NCBI GenBank assembly: GCA_023910675.1
Contig: JAAVWC010000007.1
Coordinates: 62,001-126,000 of the forward strand
Reading direction: 5' to 3'
DNA from: Gemmatimonas sp.
Lineage (GTDB): Bacteria > Gemmatimonadota > Gemmatimonadetes > Gemmatimonadales > Gemmatimonadaceae
Length of the DNA: 64,000 bases
Shown: piece after piece, positions 36,436-47,317 of the stretch
Position numbering within the stretch: the first letter of the stretch is position 1
How the letters are laid out: every line of letters begins with the position of its first letter
The notes under the pieces: model-generated
Told to the model about the DNA's origin: nothing
The model's database searches: none
What the model saw: only the letters and a program-made list of their open reading frames with translations
Translations under genes and position numbers: made by a program

Positions 36436-39128
36436 CCACTACGCTGCTGCGTCCCAGCGACGCGCTCGCCCTGCATCACGACACATATCGGGAAGTCCTG
36501 CCTAACGGTCTCACGCTGCTGGTGCGGCGTGATCCCTCGGCACCGGTGGTGTCGATCGTGACGTACGTGAAGGCGGGCTACTTCGACGAGTCCGATGATG
36601 TGGTGGGTATCGCGCACGTGCTCGAGCACATGTTCTTCAAGGGCACGCCAACGCGCGGGGTGGGGCAGATCGCGCGCGAGACGAAGGCCAATGGTGGCTA
36701 TCTCAACGCGCACACCATTTACGACCACACGAGCTACTACACGGTGTTGCCGTCGTCGAGCTTCGTGGCGGGGCTCGAGATCCAGTTCGACGCGTATGCC
36801 CGCAGTGTGATCGACGGCGAAGAGCTCGCGCGCGAGCTCGAAGTCATCATTCAGGAAGCCAAACGCAAGCGCGATACGTCGTATGCGGTGGCCATCGAAA
36901 CGCTGTACGCTGTGCTGCACGACCGGCATCGCATTCGTCGCTGGCGCATTGGCGACGAGACGCTGTTGCGCACGTTCTCGCGCGAGCAGCTGGTGGGCTT
37001 TTACCGGCAGTGGTACCGGCCCGACAACACGGTGTTGTGTATCGTGGGTGACGTGGGTATAGACGAGGTGCGTCGTGAAGTGGTGGCGCGCTATGGTGCG
37101 CTCGATGCCGGTGCGCCCGCGCGCGATCGCGGCCCGCAGGAATCGCAGCTGCCTGGCCTGCGCCGGAAGGAATGGAGCGGCGATATCGCGCAGCAGCATG
37201 TCGCGTTCGGCTGGCGTGTGCCGCCGCTTGGCCATGCCGATACGCCGGCGCTCGACCTCGCAGGCATTGCACTCGGCACGGGACGGGCGTCGCGTTTGTA
37301 TCGGGCAGTGCGCGAAGAGCAGCTGGCGAGTGGCGTGACGGCGTGGAACTACACGGCGGGTGATGTGGGCGTGTTCGTGGCGCATACCGAAGGCGCGCCC
37401 GCGACGGCGCGCGAGGCGATGCGTGCCATGTGGAGAGAAGTGCAGGCCGCGCGCACCGACGGCTTCCGCCGCGGCGAAATCACGCGCGCCCAGCGCATTC
37501 TCGAAGCGCGTTGGTTGCGCCGTCTCGAGAGCATGGACGGCCAGGCGCAGTACCTCGCCGGCTGGGAAGCAGAAGGCGGCCTGGAGGTGGCCTCCCAGTA
37601 TTATGACGCCTTGCTCACACTCGATGCGAAGGCCGTACAGGACGCTATGCAGCGACATCTCGACCCCACGCAGGTGGCGATAGTGTCGTATCGGCCCGAA
37701 GGGAGCGCCGAGCTCGTGTCGTCTGATGACGAGCTGCGTGCGCTTCTCGAGAGTGAGGGGAGCTTGGGCAGCGCGGTCATGCCGCCGCCGTCGACGCTCA
37801 CGCCGCCCGTGTCGCACCTGGCCATCGAAGCTCCCGCGGTGCACACCGGCCTGGTACACGAGCAACAGGGGGACGTGCATGTGTATCACACGCCGTCGGG
37901 GGTTCCGGTGCTGGTGTTGCCACGTCCGGGATCACCGCTGGTGAATCTCGGTGTGTATCAGCGCGGCGGCGCGGCGGTCACCGATGTCGAGCACGAAGGA
38001 ATCGCGCGCATTGCCATGCAGGCGACGCTCAAGGGCACGCGTTCACGCACCGGATCGCAGGTGGCGGAAGCGGCCGAAGAATTGGGGAGCAGCATTGGTG
38101 TGAGCGCGGGCTTGGAAAGCGTGGGGTGGAGCATGTCGGTGCCGGTGCGGCACTGTGCCGCAGCTGCCGAACTGCTGGCCGATGTCGTGCAGCATCCGTC
38201 GTTCGCCGCCGAGTCGGTGCATACCGAACGCACGTTGGCGCTCACGGAACTCTCGCGGCTGCGCGACGACATGTATCGCTGGCCCATGCGTCTCGCCACC
38301 TTGGCGGCGTACGGCGCACATCCGTACGCACGGTCGGTGTTGGGCAACGAGCAGTCGCTTGCGGCGCTCACGAACGATGATGCACGCGCCTTTCACGCAA
38401 CGCGCATCATGCGCGGCGCGTCGGCAATTGCCATCGTGGGCGATGTGACACCAGACGACGTCGCGGCGATGCTCGCGCGTCACTTTTCCCAGTTGGCCTT
38501 TGCCGACGCGGTGGCGCTCCCCATGCACGAGTGGCCGGCGGAACGGCATCGGGCGATCGAGTCGCGCACCAAGCAGCAGACCGCAATCGCGATGCTCTTT
38601 CCGGGGCCGGCACGGTCGGCGCCCGATCGCTTTGCCGCGCGGGTGTTGTCGGCGATTGCGAGTGGCCTGGGCGGACGCTTTTTCGAACAGCTGCGCGACA
38701 AGCAATCGCTCGCGTACACGGTGCAGGCGTTCCCGCTGGAGCGGAATGCTGGCGGCGCGTTCGGCGCGTACATCGCCACCGATCCCACGCGCGAAGACGA
38801 GGCGCGTGAAGGGCTGTTGTCGGAGTTCGCGAAGTTCCGCGAGGCACCGCCGACGGCCGAGGAGCTGACCCGGGCGCAACGCTATCTCATTGGGACGCAC
38901 GCGATCGCCCAGCAGTCAGGCGGCACGGTGTTGTCGGAGCTCGTGGATGCGTGGCTCTTTGGTGAAGGGTTGCAGGAGCGGCACGCGGTCGCGTCGCAGC
39001 TGGCGGCGGTCACGGCGGCGGATGTGCACGCGATGGCGCAGCGGTACTTCGATCCTTTGCGGATGGTGGAAGGGGTGGTGCGGGGCGGGGCCGCGACCGC
39101 GACGGGGACGGAGACAGGGACGGCTTAG
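36432..39128 (+). CDS. M16-family zinc peptidase, two-domain
   Basis: The 898-residue protein has two M16 halves. The first has the inverted zinc motif HVLEH at residues 62-66 and a distal acidic ligand region (ARELEVIIQEAKRKRD); the second lacks HxxEH (EHEGIARIAMQA) and has the helper-domain RDKQSLAYTV block. This is the pitrilysin/PqqL-like architecture, in which one active and one inactive half clamp peptides. No signal peptide is visible at the ATG (36432), so it is cytoplasmic or exported atypically. It ends just before the 320-bp palindrome. Confidence 0.9.
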   Translation: MTTTLLRPSDALALHHDTYREVLPNGLTLLVRRDPSAPVVSIVTYVKAGYFDESDDVVGIAHVLEHMFFKGTPTRGVGQIARETKANGGYLNAHTIYDHTSYYTVLPSSSFVAGLEIQFDAYARSVIDGEELARELEVIIQEAKRKRDTSYAVAIETLYAVLHDRHRIRRWRIGDETLLRTFSREQLVGFYRQWYRPDNTVLCIVGDVGIDEVRREVVARYGALDAGAPARDRGPQESQLPGLRRKEWSGDIAQQHVAFGWRVPPLGHADTPALDLAGIALGTGRASRLYRAVREEQLASGVTAWNYTAGDVGVFVAHTEGAPATAREAMRAMWREVQAARTDGFRRGEITRAQRILEARWLRRLESMDGQAQYLAGWEAEGGLEVASQYYDALLTLDAKAVQDAMQRHLDPTQVAIVSYRPEGSAELVSSDDELRALLESEGSLGSAVMPPPSTLTPPVSHLAIEAPAVHTGLVHEQQGDVHVYHTPSGVPVLVLPRPGSPLVNLGVYQRGGAAVTDVEHEGIARIAMQATLKGTRSRTGSQVAEAAEELGSSIGVSAGLESVGWSMSVPVRHCAAAAELLADVVQHPSFAAESVHTERTLALTELSRLRDDMYRWPMRLATLAAYGAHPYARSVLGNEQSLAALTNDDARAFHATRIMRGASAIAIVGDVTPDDVAAMLARHFSQLAFADAVALPMHEWPAERHRAIESRTKQQTAIAMLFPGPARSAPDRFAARVLSAIASGLGGRFFEQLRDKQSLAYTVQAFPLERNAGGAFGAYIATDPTREDEAREGLLSEFAKFREAPPTAEELTRAQRYLIGTHAIAQQSGGTVLSELVDAWLFGEGLQERHAVASQLAAVTAADVHAMAQRYFDPLRMVEGVVRGGAATATGTETGTA

Positions 39129-39134
39129 CTCGTT

Positions 39135-39454
39135 GGTCTTGGTCGGGGTTGGGGGTGGTAGTCGGGGCACGGCCACCACAGTCGGGGCACAGCTACGACA
39201 GTCGGGGCACTGCCACGACGGTCGGGGTCTACACACAGTCGGGGTCCCGGTCGGGTCGTGCGCGGCGCTTCGCTGGCGCGTCGGGGGTGGGGTCTGGGTC
39301 GGGGTCGGGGCAGCCCCGACTCTTTATCCCCGACCCGGCAGAGACCCCGACTGTGTGTAGACCCCGACCGTCGTGGCAGTGCCCCGACCGTCGTAGCTGT
39401 ACCCCGACCGTAGTGGCTGTACCCCGACTACTACCCCCAACCCCGACCAAGACC
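39135..39454. repeat. Long palindrome with tandem 20-bp units, family PAL-2 copy 1 (320 bp)
   Basis: The left arm holds three 20-bp units (39160-39219) of the form AGTCGGGGCACAGCTACGAC; the right arm holds their reverse complements in mirrored order. Outer arms GTCTTGGTCGGGGTTGGGGG also match. The centre has TTCGCTGGCGCGTCG and a small hairpin GTCGGGGC/GCCCCGAC. It fills the whole 332-bp gap between the M16 protease and the convergent gene. A second copy is at 61105-61411. Confidence 0.9.
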
Positions 39455-39460
39455 CCAAGC

Positions 39461-40996
39461 CTACCGCCCGCTCGCCCGCACCTCGCGCATTCCCCGCGCC
39501 GCAAGTCCAACCGCAGTAACTGCCTGCCGCTGCCGCCCATTCGCCGCCCGAAGCCCGAGCCACCCCTCGTAGTCGGCCGGTTCGCCAATAATCGCCGCCC
39601 CAATCCACGGTTGGCGTGATCCCCACGCCAGCGCGCGACGAATCGCGGCCGTTTGTGCCGCGTCACCATGCGCGTGCGGCAGTCCCCCCACATTCACCAG
39701 CCAGTGCGGCTGCGTCGCGCCAGCACGCGCGCGCGCCTGCGCATGCCACCGTTCGAGTGCGCGCAGCCGCGCGTCGACAGCGGGGAGCCCCGTAAAGCTC
39801 GGATAGATCGCGGCGCCCAACAGTTCGACCGGCGAGCCGGATTGCGCGGCCCAGTGGTAGACCGCGCTGTCGACGGCATCGAGGCGCGATCCACTCCAGC
39901 CGGTGATCGCGCGCGGCCGCACGCGCTCCACTTCGCGCGCCGCGCGCGTCATGATGCTGCGCCACCACTCGGCGGTGGGCGGCGTGGCGGCAAACCACCG
40001 CGGTAACGGATCGCCAATCGCGGGGAAGAGGACATCGGGACGCACGCGGGTCAGCACGCGTTCGATCGACGCGATCCGGTCGACATCGTCGATCGGTGTG
40101 GGGCGCCCTTCCACACGCAGCCCGATGGCAATGCGCACACTGTCGGCGCGCAGCGGCTCGAGCACGCGCGCCAGCGAGTCGAGCGCACTGCCGCGCGTCC
40201 CCTCGGCGTCGAGCAGCACCAGCACCACGTCGGGAGAGAACGCCGCCACCAGAGGCGCATCGGCTCTGACCGCCCGCGCCGGCGGAGCACCATCGAGCAC
40301 CGGATACAGCCGAATGCCAATCACGAAGTCCCCCTGCGGGCGCGCCTGCATTGGTTCCGTGCGCGCCGTCTGGTAGCTGCGCACTGCGGCCACGCCACGC
40401 GGCCACTCAATCACCAGCAACGTCGTCAGCGCCGTGGCGGCCAGCACCAGCAGCGCACGCACGGCGCCCGAAAGGCGCCAGCGGGCCGGGTAGGCGGGCG
40501 CAATCATGGGCACGAGCGCCGTCAGCGGCGACACGAGTGCCGCGCGTCCTACGGTGATGCCCACGATGACGTCGCGCGCCGACAGCACCGCCTGCAGCGG
40601 CAGCGGAGCGCCCCCGGTTTGCGCCACCTGGTAGTCGCCAATCGCGATCGCGACGAGTACCAGGTCGTACAGCAGAATGGGGAGCCCGACGAGCACCGAA
40701 ATGAGGCGCGCCACGAGCGCGTAGAGCACCTGCAGCGCCACCGCGATGGCGACGGCGGGAATGATCCACGTGATGCCGGAAATGGTGCGGGCGCCGGCCT
40801 CGGTGGCCGACGCGATGCTCACCACCAGCGACGGCACGACGAGCAAGCCGCAGAACGCCGCGAGTTGCGTGAACGCCTTGGGGGCTTCGCGCCGCGCCGC
40901 AATCCAGCCAGCGAGCGCGACGTCCCAAGCGAGCACGGCCGCAGCGATGCCGACGACCACCAACGGCAACGGATCTCTCAGGGCGTCTCGCAACAT
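39461..40996 (-). CDS. Multi-pass membrane protein with large C-terminal domain, unknown function
   Basis: The 511-residue protein has five to six hydrophobic helices in residues 1-200 (for example PLVVVGIAAAVLAWDVALAG and AVRALLVLAATALTTLLVIE). A soluble C-terminal half of about 300 residues alternates strands and helices like a TIM-barrel (FVIGIRLYPVLDG, VVLVLLDAEGTRG, LLGAAIYPSFTGLPA, PHWLVNVGGLPH), recalling glycoside hydrolase-like folds. Catalytic residues cannot be named. ATG at 40996. It starts 73 bp from the divergent phosphatidyltransferase gene. Confidence 0.6.
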   Translation of the reverse strand: MLRDALRDPLPLVVVGIAAAVLAWDVALAGWIAARREAPKAFTQLAAFCGLLVVPSLVVSIASATEAGARTISGITWIIPAVAIAVALQVLYALVARLISVLVGLPILLYDLVLVAIAIGDYQVAQTGGAPLPLQAVLSARDVIVGITVGRAALVSPLTALVPMIAPAYPARWRLSGAVRALLVLAATALTTLLVIEWPRGVAAVRSYQTARTEPMQARPQGDFVIGIRLYPVLDGAPPARAVRADAPLVAAFSPDVVLVLLDAEGTRGSALDSLARVLEPLRADSVRIAIGLRVEGRPTPIDDVDRIASIERVLTRVRPDVLFPAIGDPLPRWFAATPPTAEWWRSIMTRAAREVERVRPRAITGWSGSRLDAVDSAVYHWAAQSGSPVELLGAAIYPSFTGLPAVDARLRALERWHAQARARAGATQPHWLVNVGGLPHAHGDAAQTAAIRRALAWGSRQPWIGAAIIGEPADYEGWLGLRAANGRQRQAVTAVGLAARGMREVRASGR

Positions 40997-41069
40997 GATC
41001 TGTGACGATAACGGCCCCCGGGCATCGCTGGCACCCCGGTGGCCCGTTCGGGTACCTTACGACATCCCT

Positions 41070-41621
41070 ATGGCCATGGAACGCTCGACCGCCGCGACGC
41101 GCATCGTCACGTTGCCGAACCTGGTGTCCACGTCGCGTGTGGCACTGGGCTTCGGCTTTCTCGTGGCCGATGCCGTGCCGGTGCGATTCGCACTCATTGC
41201 GATCGCGTCGCTCACCGATGTGCTCGACGGCTGGCTCGCGCGCCGCACACACGCGGCGTCGCGCATCGGCGCGCTCGTCGATCCGGTGGCCGATCGATTC
41301 TTCGCGCTGTGCGTGGTGGTGGGCTACGTGGCCGGCGGGTCGCTCAGTGCGTGGCAGGCGCTCGCACTCATGTTCCGCGACGTCATGTCGATTGTCGGAT
41401 GGTTCGTCGCCCGCAACGTGAGCTGGCTTCGCCCCATCACCTTCAAGGCCCGACTGCTCGGCAAAGCCGTGACCGCGCTGCAGCTGGCGACGTTTCTCGT
41501 CGTGCTTTTCGCGCCCACGTGGACCGACGCGATGGTCTGGTTCGTGTTTCTGGTGGGCGCCGCGGCAACGATCGACTACACGCTGATGTTGTGGCGAGAG
41601 CGCGCGACGGAGCCGCGTTGA
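41070..41621 (+). CDS. CDP-alcohol phosphatidyltransferase family protein
   Basis: The 183-residue membrane protein has the complete family motif: D50, D53-G54, A57-R58, G67, D71 and D75 (LTDVLDGWLARRTHAASRIG, then ALVDPVADR), spaced DxxDGxxAR-x8-GxxxDxxxD. This motif binds the CDP-linked donor and two metal ions. Five to six helices follow the usual pattern. The class includes phosphatidylglycerophosphate synthase and cardiolipin-type enzymes; the acceptor cannot be told from sequence. ATG at 41070 or the one 6 bp later both fit. A strong terminator hairpin follows. Confidence 0.88.
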   Translation: MAMERSTAATRIVTLPNLVSTSRVALGFGFLVADAVPVRFALIAIASLTDVLDGWLARRTHAASRIGALVDPVADRFFALCVVVGYVAGGSLSAWQALALMFRDVMSIVGWFVARNVSWLRPITFKARLLGKAVTALQLATFLVVLFAPTWTDAMVWFVFLVGAAATIDYTLMLWRERATEPR

Positions 41622-41653
41622 CGCAGCGGGCGATCGCCTAGGGCACGAACAAC

Positions 41654-41680
41654 AAACGCCCCCGGAGTCCGGGGGCGTTT
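41654..41680. terminator. Bidirectional intrinsic terminator
   Basis: AAACGCCCCCGG pairs with CCGGGGGCGTTT around a three-base loop, with T/A-rich flanks on both strands. It lies between convergent genes ending at 41621 and 41732. Confidence 0.85.
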
Positions 41681-41731
41681 GATTTGCATGCTACGTAACT
41701 CGTGCGTCGATATGTTCAGCGCGCTGCCGAC

Positions 41732-41995
41732 CTAAACGGTCGCGGTTTCCTGCTTCTTGGTCGGCTGCGCAAAGCGCTCGCCAAGGGTGCGCAGTTCCGT
41801 GATTTCCGGAGCCTTGAGCTCGGGATACCGGTCCTGAATGTAGACCATCGTGGCGTCAAACCACTCCTTCTGGTCTTCGGGATGACACCCGATAACACCG
41901 CACTGCATGATCTGCTGGAACATCTCGTCACGGGCCTCCTGATACGGAGAAGGCGCCATGGAATCACGACGCGGACGAAGCTTGGGCTTAGCCAT
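41732..41995 (-). CDS. Small conserved protein, 87 aa, unknown function
   Basis: MAKPKLRPRRDSMAPSPYQE gives a basic N-terminus; a helical core follows (ARDEMFQQIMQCGVIGCHPE, FDATMVYIQDRYPEL) and a polar tail. Two Cys (QCGVIGCHP) spaced five apart plus His could bind metal, but only as a guess. No signal peptide. It has a good start, ordinary codon use and its own terminator, so it is likely real. No family recognised. Confidence 0.6.
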   Translation of the reverse strand: MAKPKLRPRRDSMAPSPYQEARDEMFQQIMQCGVIGCHPEDQKEWFDATMVYIQDRYPELKAPEITELRTLGERFAQPTKKQETATV

Positions 41996-42123
41996 TTCCT
42001 CTGGGTAGTGCGTCGAACAGGCTGCCCGGCGTCTCCGGTGCAGCTTGGTAAAGCTAACCGATAAGGAACCCTATTGACAGGGGCGACAGGTACTCGCACC
42101 CCTCACCGGACTCTTCTCTTTCT

Positions 42124-42975
42124 CTACGCAAGCCACTCCCGTAACGCTGTGGTGAGCGCCTCCGGATCATCTTCCGAAACAAGCATCCCCGGGGCGCGGG
42201 TGGTGATCACGGGCACCACCGACGCGGCGGCCAGCAGCGCCTGCCAGGCCTTCACGCGCGGCGCCGCGGCCGCGCCGAGCTCGCCCCCGCCACACCAGAG
42301 CAGCACGTCGCCGGCAAACGACTCGAGCCCCGAGAGCGGACTCTCTTCGGCGCTGTCTTCGGTCAGACTGACCGCGCTGGCGAGCTGCAGCAGCTCCGAC
42401 GCCCCGTTTCGACCAATCCAGGGCGCCAGATAGCGCAACACCAGTCGCTCCGGCATACGAGCCGGATCGCTCACGGAATCCTGCAGCAGCGGCTCCAATA
42501 ACGGCCGCGCGCCGAACAGGCTGTTCGCGCTCAGCGCCGACAGCGCCGAGGTGCGCTGGAGGGCCCGAATGGCGGGGCCCGGCAGATCGTCGGGATCCAG
42601 CGGCTCCAGCAGCGCCAGTCGCTGCACGCGCCGCGGGTGGCGGGCGGCGAGTACCAGCGCCACCTCGGCCCCCGCATCCTGCCCCACCACCGACACCTCG
42701 CCGAGTCGCAGCGCCGTCAACGCCCGTTCCAGGTACTCGGCCTGCGCCGTGAGCCCGTAGGCGGCGCTGGCGGGGCGGTCGGACTCCCCGAATCCCAGCA
42801 GGTCGACGCAGACCACGGTGTAGCCGGCCGACGCCAGCACCGGGGCAACGGCACGCCAGCTGAAGGCGCACTGCCCGAACCCGTGCACCAGCACGACCGC
42901 CGGGCCGGCCCGGCCAAGCCGCTCCACGTGCAGGGCGCCCGCGCCCACAGGAATTCGCAGGTGTTCGGTGTACAC
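42124..42975 (-). CDS. Alpha/beta-hydrolase with Asp at the nucleophile position
   Basis: The 283-residue protein has the fold of the family: VVLVHGFGQCAFSW (oxyanion HG), VVCVDLLGFGESDRP and a nucleophile elbow. That elbow reads SVVGQDAGAEVAL, with D100 where esterases have Ser. Asp is the nucleophile in haloalkane dehalogenases and epoxide hydrolases. The C-terminal catalytic His expected near APGMLVSEDDPEAL is not present; the usual GH is replaced by PG. It may be a divergent hydrolase or non-catalytic. ATG at 42975. No neighbouring gene hints at a substrate. Confidence 0.75.
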   Translation of the reverse strand: MYTEHLRIPVGAGALHVERLGRAGPAVVLVHGFGQCAFSWRAVAPVLASAGYTVVCVDLLGFGESDRPASAAYGLTAQAEYLERALTALRLGEVSVVGQDAGAEVALVLAARHPRRVQRLALLEPLDPDDLPGPAIRALQRTSALSALSANSLFGARPLLEPLLQDSVSDPARMPERLVLRYLAPWIGRNGASELLQLASAVSLTEDSAEESPLSGLESFAGDVLLWCGGGELGAAAAPRVKAWQALLAAASVVPVITTRAPGMLVSEDDPEALTTALREWLA

Positions 42976-43117
42976 GGTGGCAGGATAGCGCAGGGAACCA
43001 CATGGCGCATAGCTTCCCTCTGCATTCGCGAGACGTGCTGTGCGCCTTCAACGCGGCAGCCGCGCTGCGCGGGACACGAAACCCTCCGGCACCGCGCCGG
43101 AACGACGAGGAGATCGA

Positions 43118-43849
43118 GTGGCAAAGGTGACGCCCAACAAGAAGTCGAACACCGGATTCCTGCTGGTGATCGGCGTGGTGCTGGTAGCTGGTGGTGGGGC
43201 CCTCTGGGCGACGATGCAGAACAAGCCCAAGCCCATGGAGTTGCCGGCGAACGCGCCGGCGATGAAGGCCGAGGGCTACCTGCGTGGCAATCCCGACGCC
43301 CCGGTCACGATCGTGGAGTTCGCGGACTTCGAGTGCCCGGGCTGCGGCCAGTTTGCGACGTTGCAGGGCCCGGACGTCAAGGCGCGCATCGTCGATGCCG
43401 GTCTCGCCAACTTCCGCTTCTACGACTTCCCGCTCACCTCCATCCACCAGAACACGCTCTTTGCGCACCTCGCGGCGGCATGCGCGAACGATCAGGGCAA
43501 GTTCTGGGAGATGCACGACCAGCTCTTTGCCAGCCAGACGGAGTGGAGCACGGCGGCCACGAGCAACCCGCGCAAGATCATCGACCCGCTCGCGACGAGC
43601 ATCGGCCTCGACATGGCGAAGTACAACAGCTGCATGGATTCGCAGGCCCACCTCGCGCGCATTCAGGCCAACGCGGCCGAAGGCCAGCAACGAGGTGTGA
43701 ACAGCACGCCGACGATCATCATCGGCAACCAAGTCTACGCTCGCCCCATGACCTTCGACCAAATCAAGGCGATTGTGGATTCGCTCGCGGCGGCCGCACC
43801 GGCGGCGCCTGCGGCGGTCGCGCCGGCAGCGGACACCACCAAGAAGTAA
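43118..43849 (+). CDS. Membrane-anchored DsbA-like thiol-disulfide protein
   Basis: GTG at 43118 has a GAGGAGA ribosome site just upstream and gives 243 residues. One membrane helix (GFLLVIGVVLVAGGGALW, about 13-30) anchors a periplasmic thioredoxin fold with active site CPGC at C73-C76 (FADFECPGCGQFA) and a cis-Pro loop (NSTPTIIIG). The DsbA/DSBA-like helical insertion lies between. The C-terminus is an Ala/Pro-rich tail. It is likely an oxidoreductase for exported proteins; it could serve cytochrome c maturation encoded 3 kb away. A hairpin terminator follows. Confidence 0.88.
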   Translation: MAKVTPNKKSNTGFLLVIGVVLVAGGGALWATMQNKPKPMELPANAPAMKAEGYLRGNPDAPVTIVEFADFECPGCGQFATLQGPDVKARIVDAGLANFRFYDFPLTSIHQNTLFAHLAAACANDQGKFWEMHDQLFASQTEWSTAATSNPRKIIDPLATSIGLDMAKYNSCMDSQAHLARIQANAAEGQQRGVNSTPTIIIGNQVYARPMTFDQIKAIVDSLAAAAPAAPAAVAPAADTTKK

Positions 43850-43857
43850 TGGCACTC

Positions 43858-43889
43858 GCGGTCACTGCCGCCGAGGTGGCAGTGACCGC
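43858..43889. terminator. Terminator-like hairpin between convergent genes
   Basis: GCGGTCACTGCC pairs perfectly with GGCAGTGACCGC over 12 base pairs, 9 bp after the DsbA-like gene. The T tract is weak on both strands, so it may act in both directions or rely on Rho. Confidence 0.7.
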
Positions 43890-43895
43890 GCGCCT

Positions 43896-44258
43896 TTACG
43901 CCCGGCGGCGGCGCGCCGCGGCCTCGTCGAGACGAATGGCCGGCATGGGCACACTGTCGGCGCCACCTTCGGCCGTGACTGACGGCACGAGCGCTTCGCC
44001 CAGCGCGACCAACGCGCGCGTCGCGATGACACTCGCCAGCGGATCAGGGACGGCGAGCTCACGCACATAAATGTCGAGCGCGCGCTCGTACCCGACATCG
44101 GTCGCGAGCGTGTCGACGAACATGAGCGCATTGTCCACGTGCGTCTCAATGAGCGCTTCTTCCGCACGCGCCTGCGCCAGCCGCAGCCGCTGCTCGGCGT
44201 CGGCCGAGAGCTTGCGGGGGAACAGATTTTCCGGGAAGAGTTTGCTGAGCAGTGACAT
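43896..44258 (-). CDS. Small protein, 120 aa, unknown function
   Basis: MSLLSKLFPENLFPRKLSAD starts an all-helical cytoplasmic protein (LRLAQARAEEALIETHVDNA, ERALDIYVRELAVPDPL, ASVIATRALVALGEALV) with a basic end. No family recognised. The start has ATG at 44258 with normal spacing. It follows the acs terminator on the same strand and converges on the DsbA-like gene. Confidence 0.5.
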   Translation of the reverse strand: MSLLSKLFPENLFPRKLSADAEQRLRLAQARAEEALIETHVDNALMFVDTLATDVGYERALDIYVRELAVPDPLASVIATRALVALGEALVPSVTAEGGADSVPMPAIRLDEAAARRRRA

Positions 44259-44333
44259 GGACGTTCAGAGCTTCTCGATGGTTCGCGGCGCCACGCATGG
44301 CAACCATTGGGGTGACACCTACCACAACGAAAC

Positions 44334-44364
44334 TGACCCGTGGCGAGTTTCGCGCCACGGGTCA
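44334..44364 (-). terminator. Terminator-like hairpin downstream of acs
   Basis: TGACCCGTGGCG pairs with CGCCACGGGTCA. On the minus strand GTTT follows the stem, 70 bp past the acs stop. Confidence 0.7.
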
Positions 44365-44434
44365 ATCTACTAACGAGCAAGCCGGCAATCTGTAGCGCAG
44401 CGCACAGATTCCTGACGACCCCAACAGGTTCGCC

Positions 44435-46399
<1,965 letters not shown>

Positions 46400-46534
46400 G
46401 AGCGGCTCATCCGGTGGGACCGGTCGTGAGGGAACAGCAAACTGTCCGGCAAGTACGGAAACAGGGGGCGCGCCCGGCGTGGGAACGGCGGACCGTCCAT
46501 CGCGGGGCACGGCGCGTTCCGCTAATGTAGAGCG

Positions 46535-47317
46535 ATGCCGATCCCTCACGAAACCGCTGCGGCCATAGTCGCCGGCGGTGCCGTTGCTCCCCCCGCGCGT
46601 ACGCCTGCTGTCGAGGCCGACGGGCTGGTGCGGGCATTCGGGGGGCGGAAAGCGGTGAACGGCGTCTCGCTCACGCTGGGAGAAGGCGACTGCCTGGCGC
46701 TGTTTGGTCCCAACGGGGCCGGCAAGACCACGTTGCTGCGCCTGCTGGGCGGGCTGCTCAAGCCCACCAAGGGTACGACGCGGCTGCACGGGGTAACGCT
46801 CCCGGGGCCGGCCGATACGCGGCGGCTGGTGGGGCTCATTTCGCACCACTCCATGCTGTACCCCGCCATGACGGTGCGCGAGAATGTGCGCTTTGCCGCC
46901 GAGTGCCAGGGGGTCATCGAGGCCGATGCGGCCACGACGCAGGTGCTCACGCGGCTGAGGGTGCTGGACCGTGAACGTCAGCCCGTGCGCTTTTTGAGTC
47001 GTGGGTTGCAGCAGCGCGTGTCCATTGCGCGCGCGCTGGTACATGCGCCGCGGCTGGTGCTGCTCGACGAGCCGTATACGGGGCTCGACGAAGTGGGAGC
47101 GCTGGCGTTTACCGAGGCGTTGCGCGACCTCAAGGCGGGGGGCGCGACGCTGGTGCTGGTGACGCACAACCTCGTGGAGGGCATCGCGTTGGCCACGCGC
47201 GCGGTGATCATGCGCAACGGATCGTTCGTGTACGACGAGGCGACGCCGGCGGGCGGCTTCGACTTGCCGGCCTTTCAGGCGCTGTACCGCACGCTCGTGC
47301 ACGAGGGCATCGCGTGA
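46535..47317 (+). CDS. ccmA: Heme exporter ATP-binding protein CcmA
   Basis: CcmA is the ATPase of the CcmABCD complex for heme handling in System I cytochrome c biogenesis. The 260-residue protein has Walker A (GPNGAGKTT, residues 58-66), a signature region ([16 protein letters not shown]) and Walker B with the next Glu ([15 protein letters not shown]). The signature is LSRGLQQR rather than LSGGQ, normal for CcmA. It leads an eight-gene run (ccmABCD-hemDCB-ppa). TAATGT lies about 9 bp before the ATG, so the mRNA leader is short. Confidence 0.92.
   Translation: MPIPHETAAAIVAGGAVAPPARTPAVEADGLVRAFGGRKAVNGVSLTLGEGDCLALFGPNGAGKTTLLRLLGGLLKPTKGTTRLHGVTLPGPADTRRLVGLISHHSMLYPAMTVRENVRFAAECQGVIEADAATTQVLTRLRVLDRERQPVRFLSRGLQQRVSIARALVHAPRLVLLDEPYTGLDEVGALAFTEALRDLKAGGATLVLVTHNLVEGIALATRAVIMRNGSFVYDEATPAGGFDLPAFQALYRTLVHEGIA

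Noticed and set aside
39160..39420. CRISPR array in the tandem 20-bp units
   Set aside because: Only three units per arm, no spacers, mirrored orientation and no cas genes.
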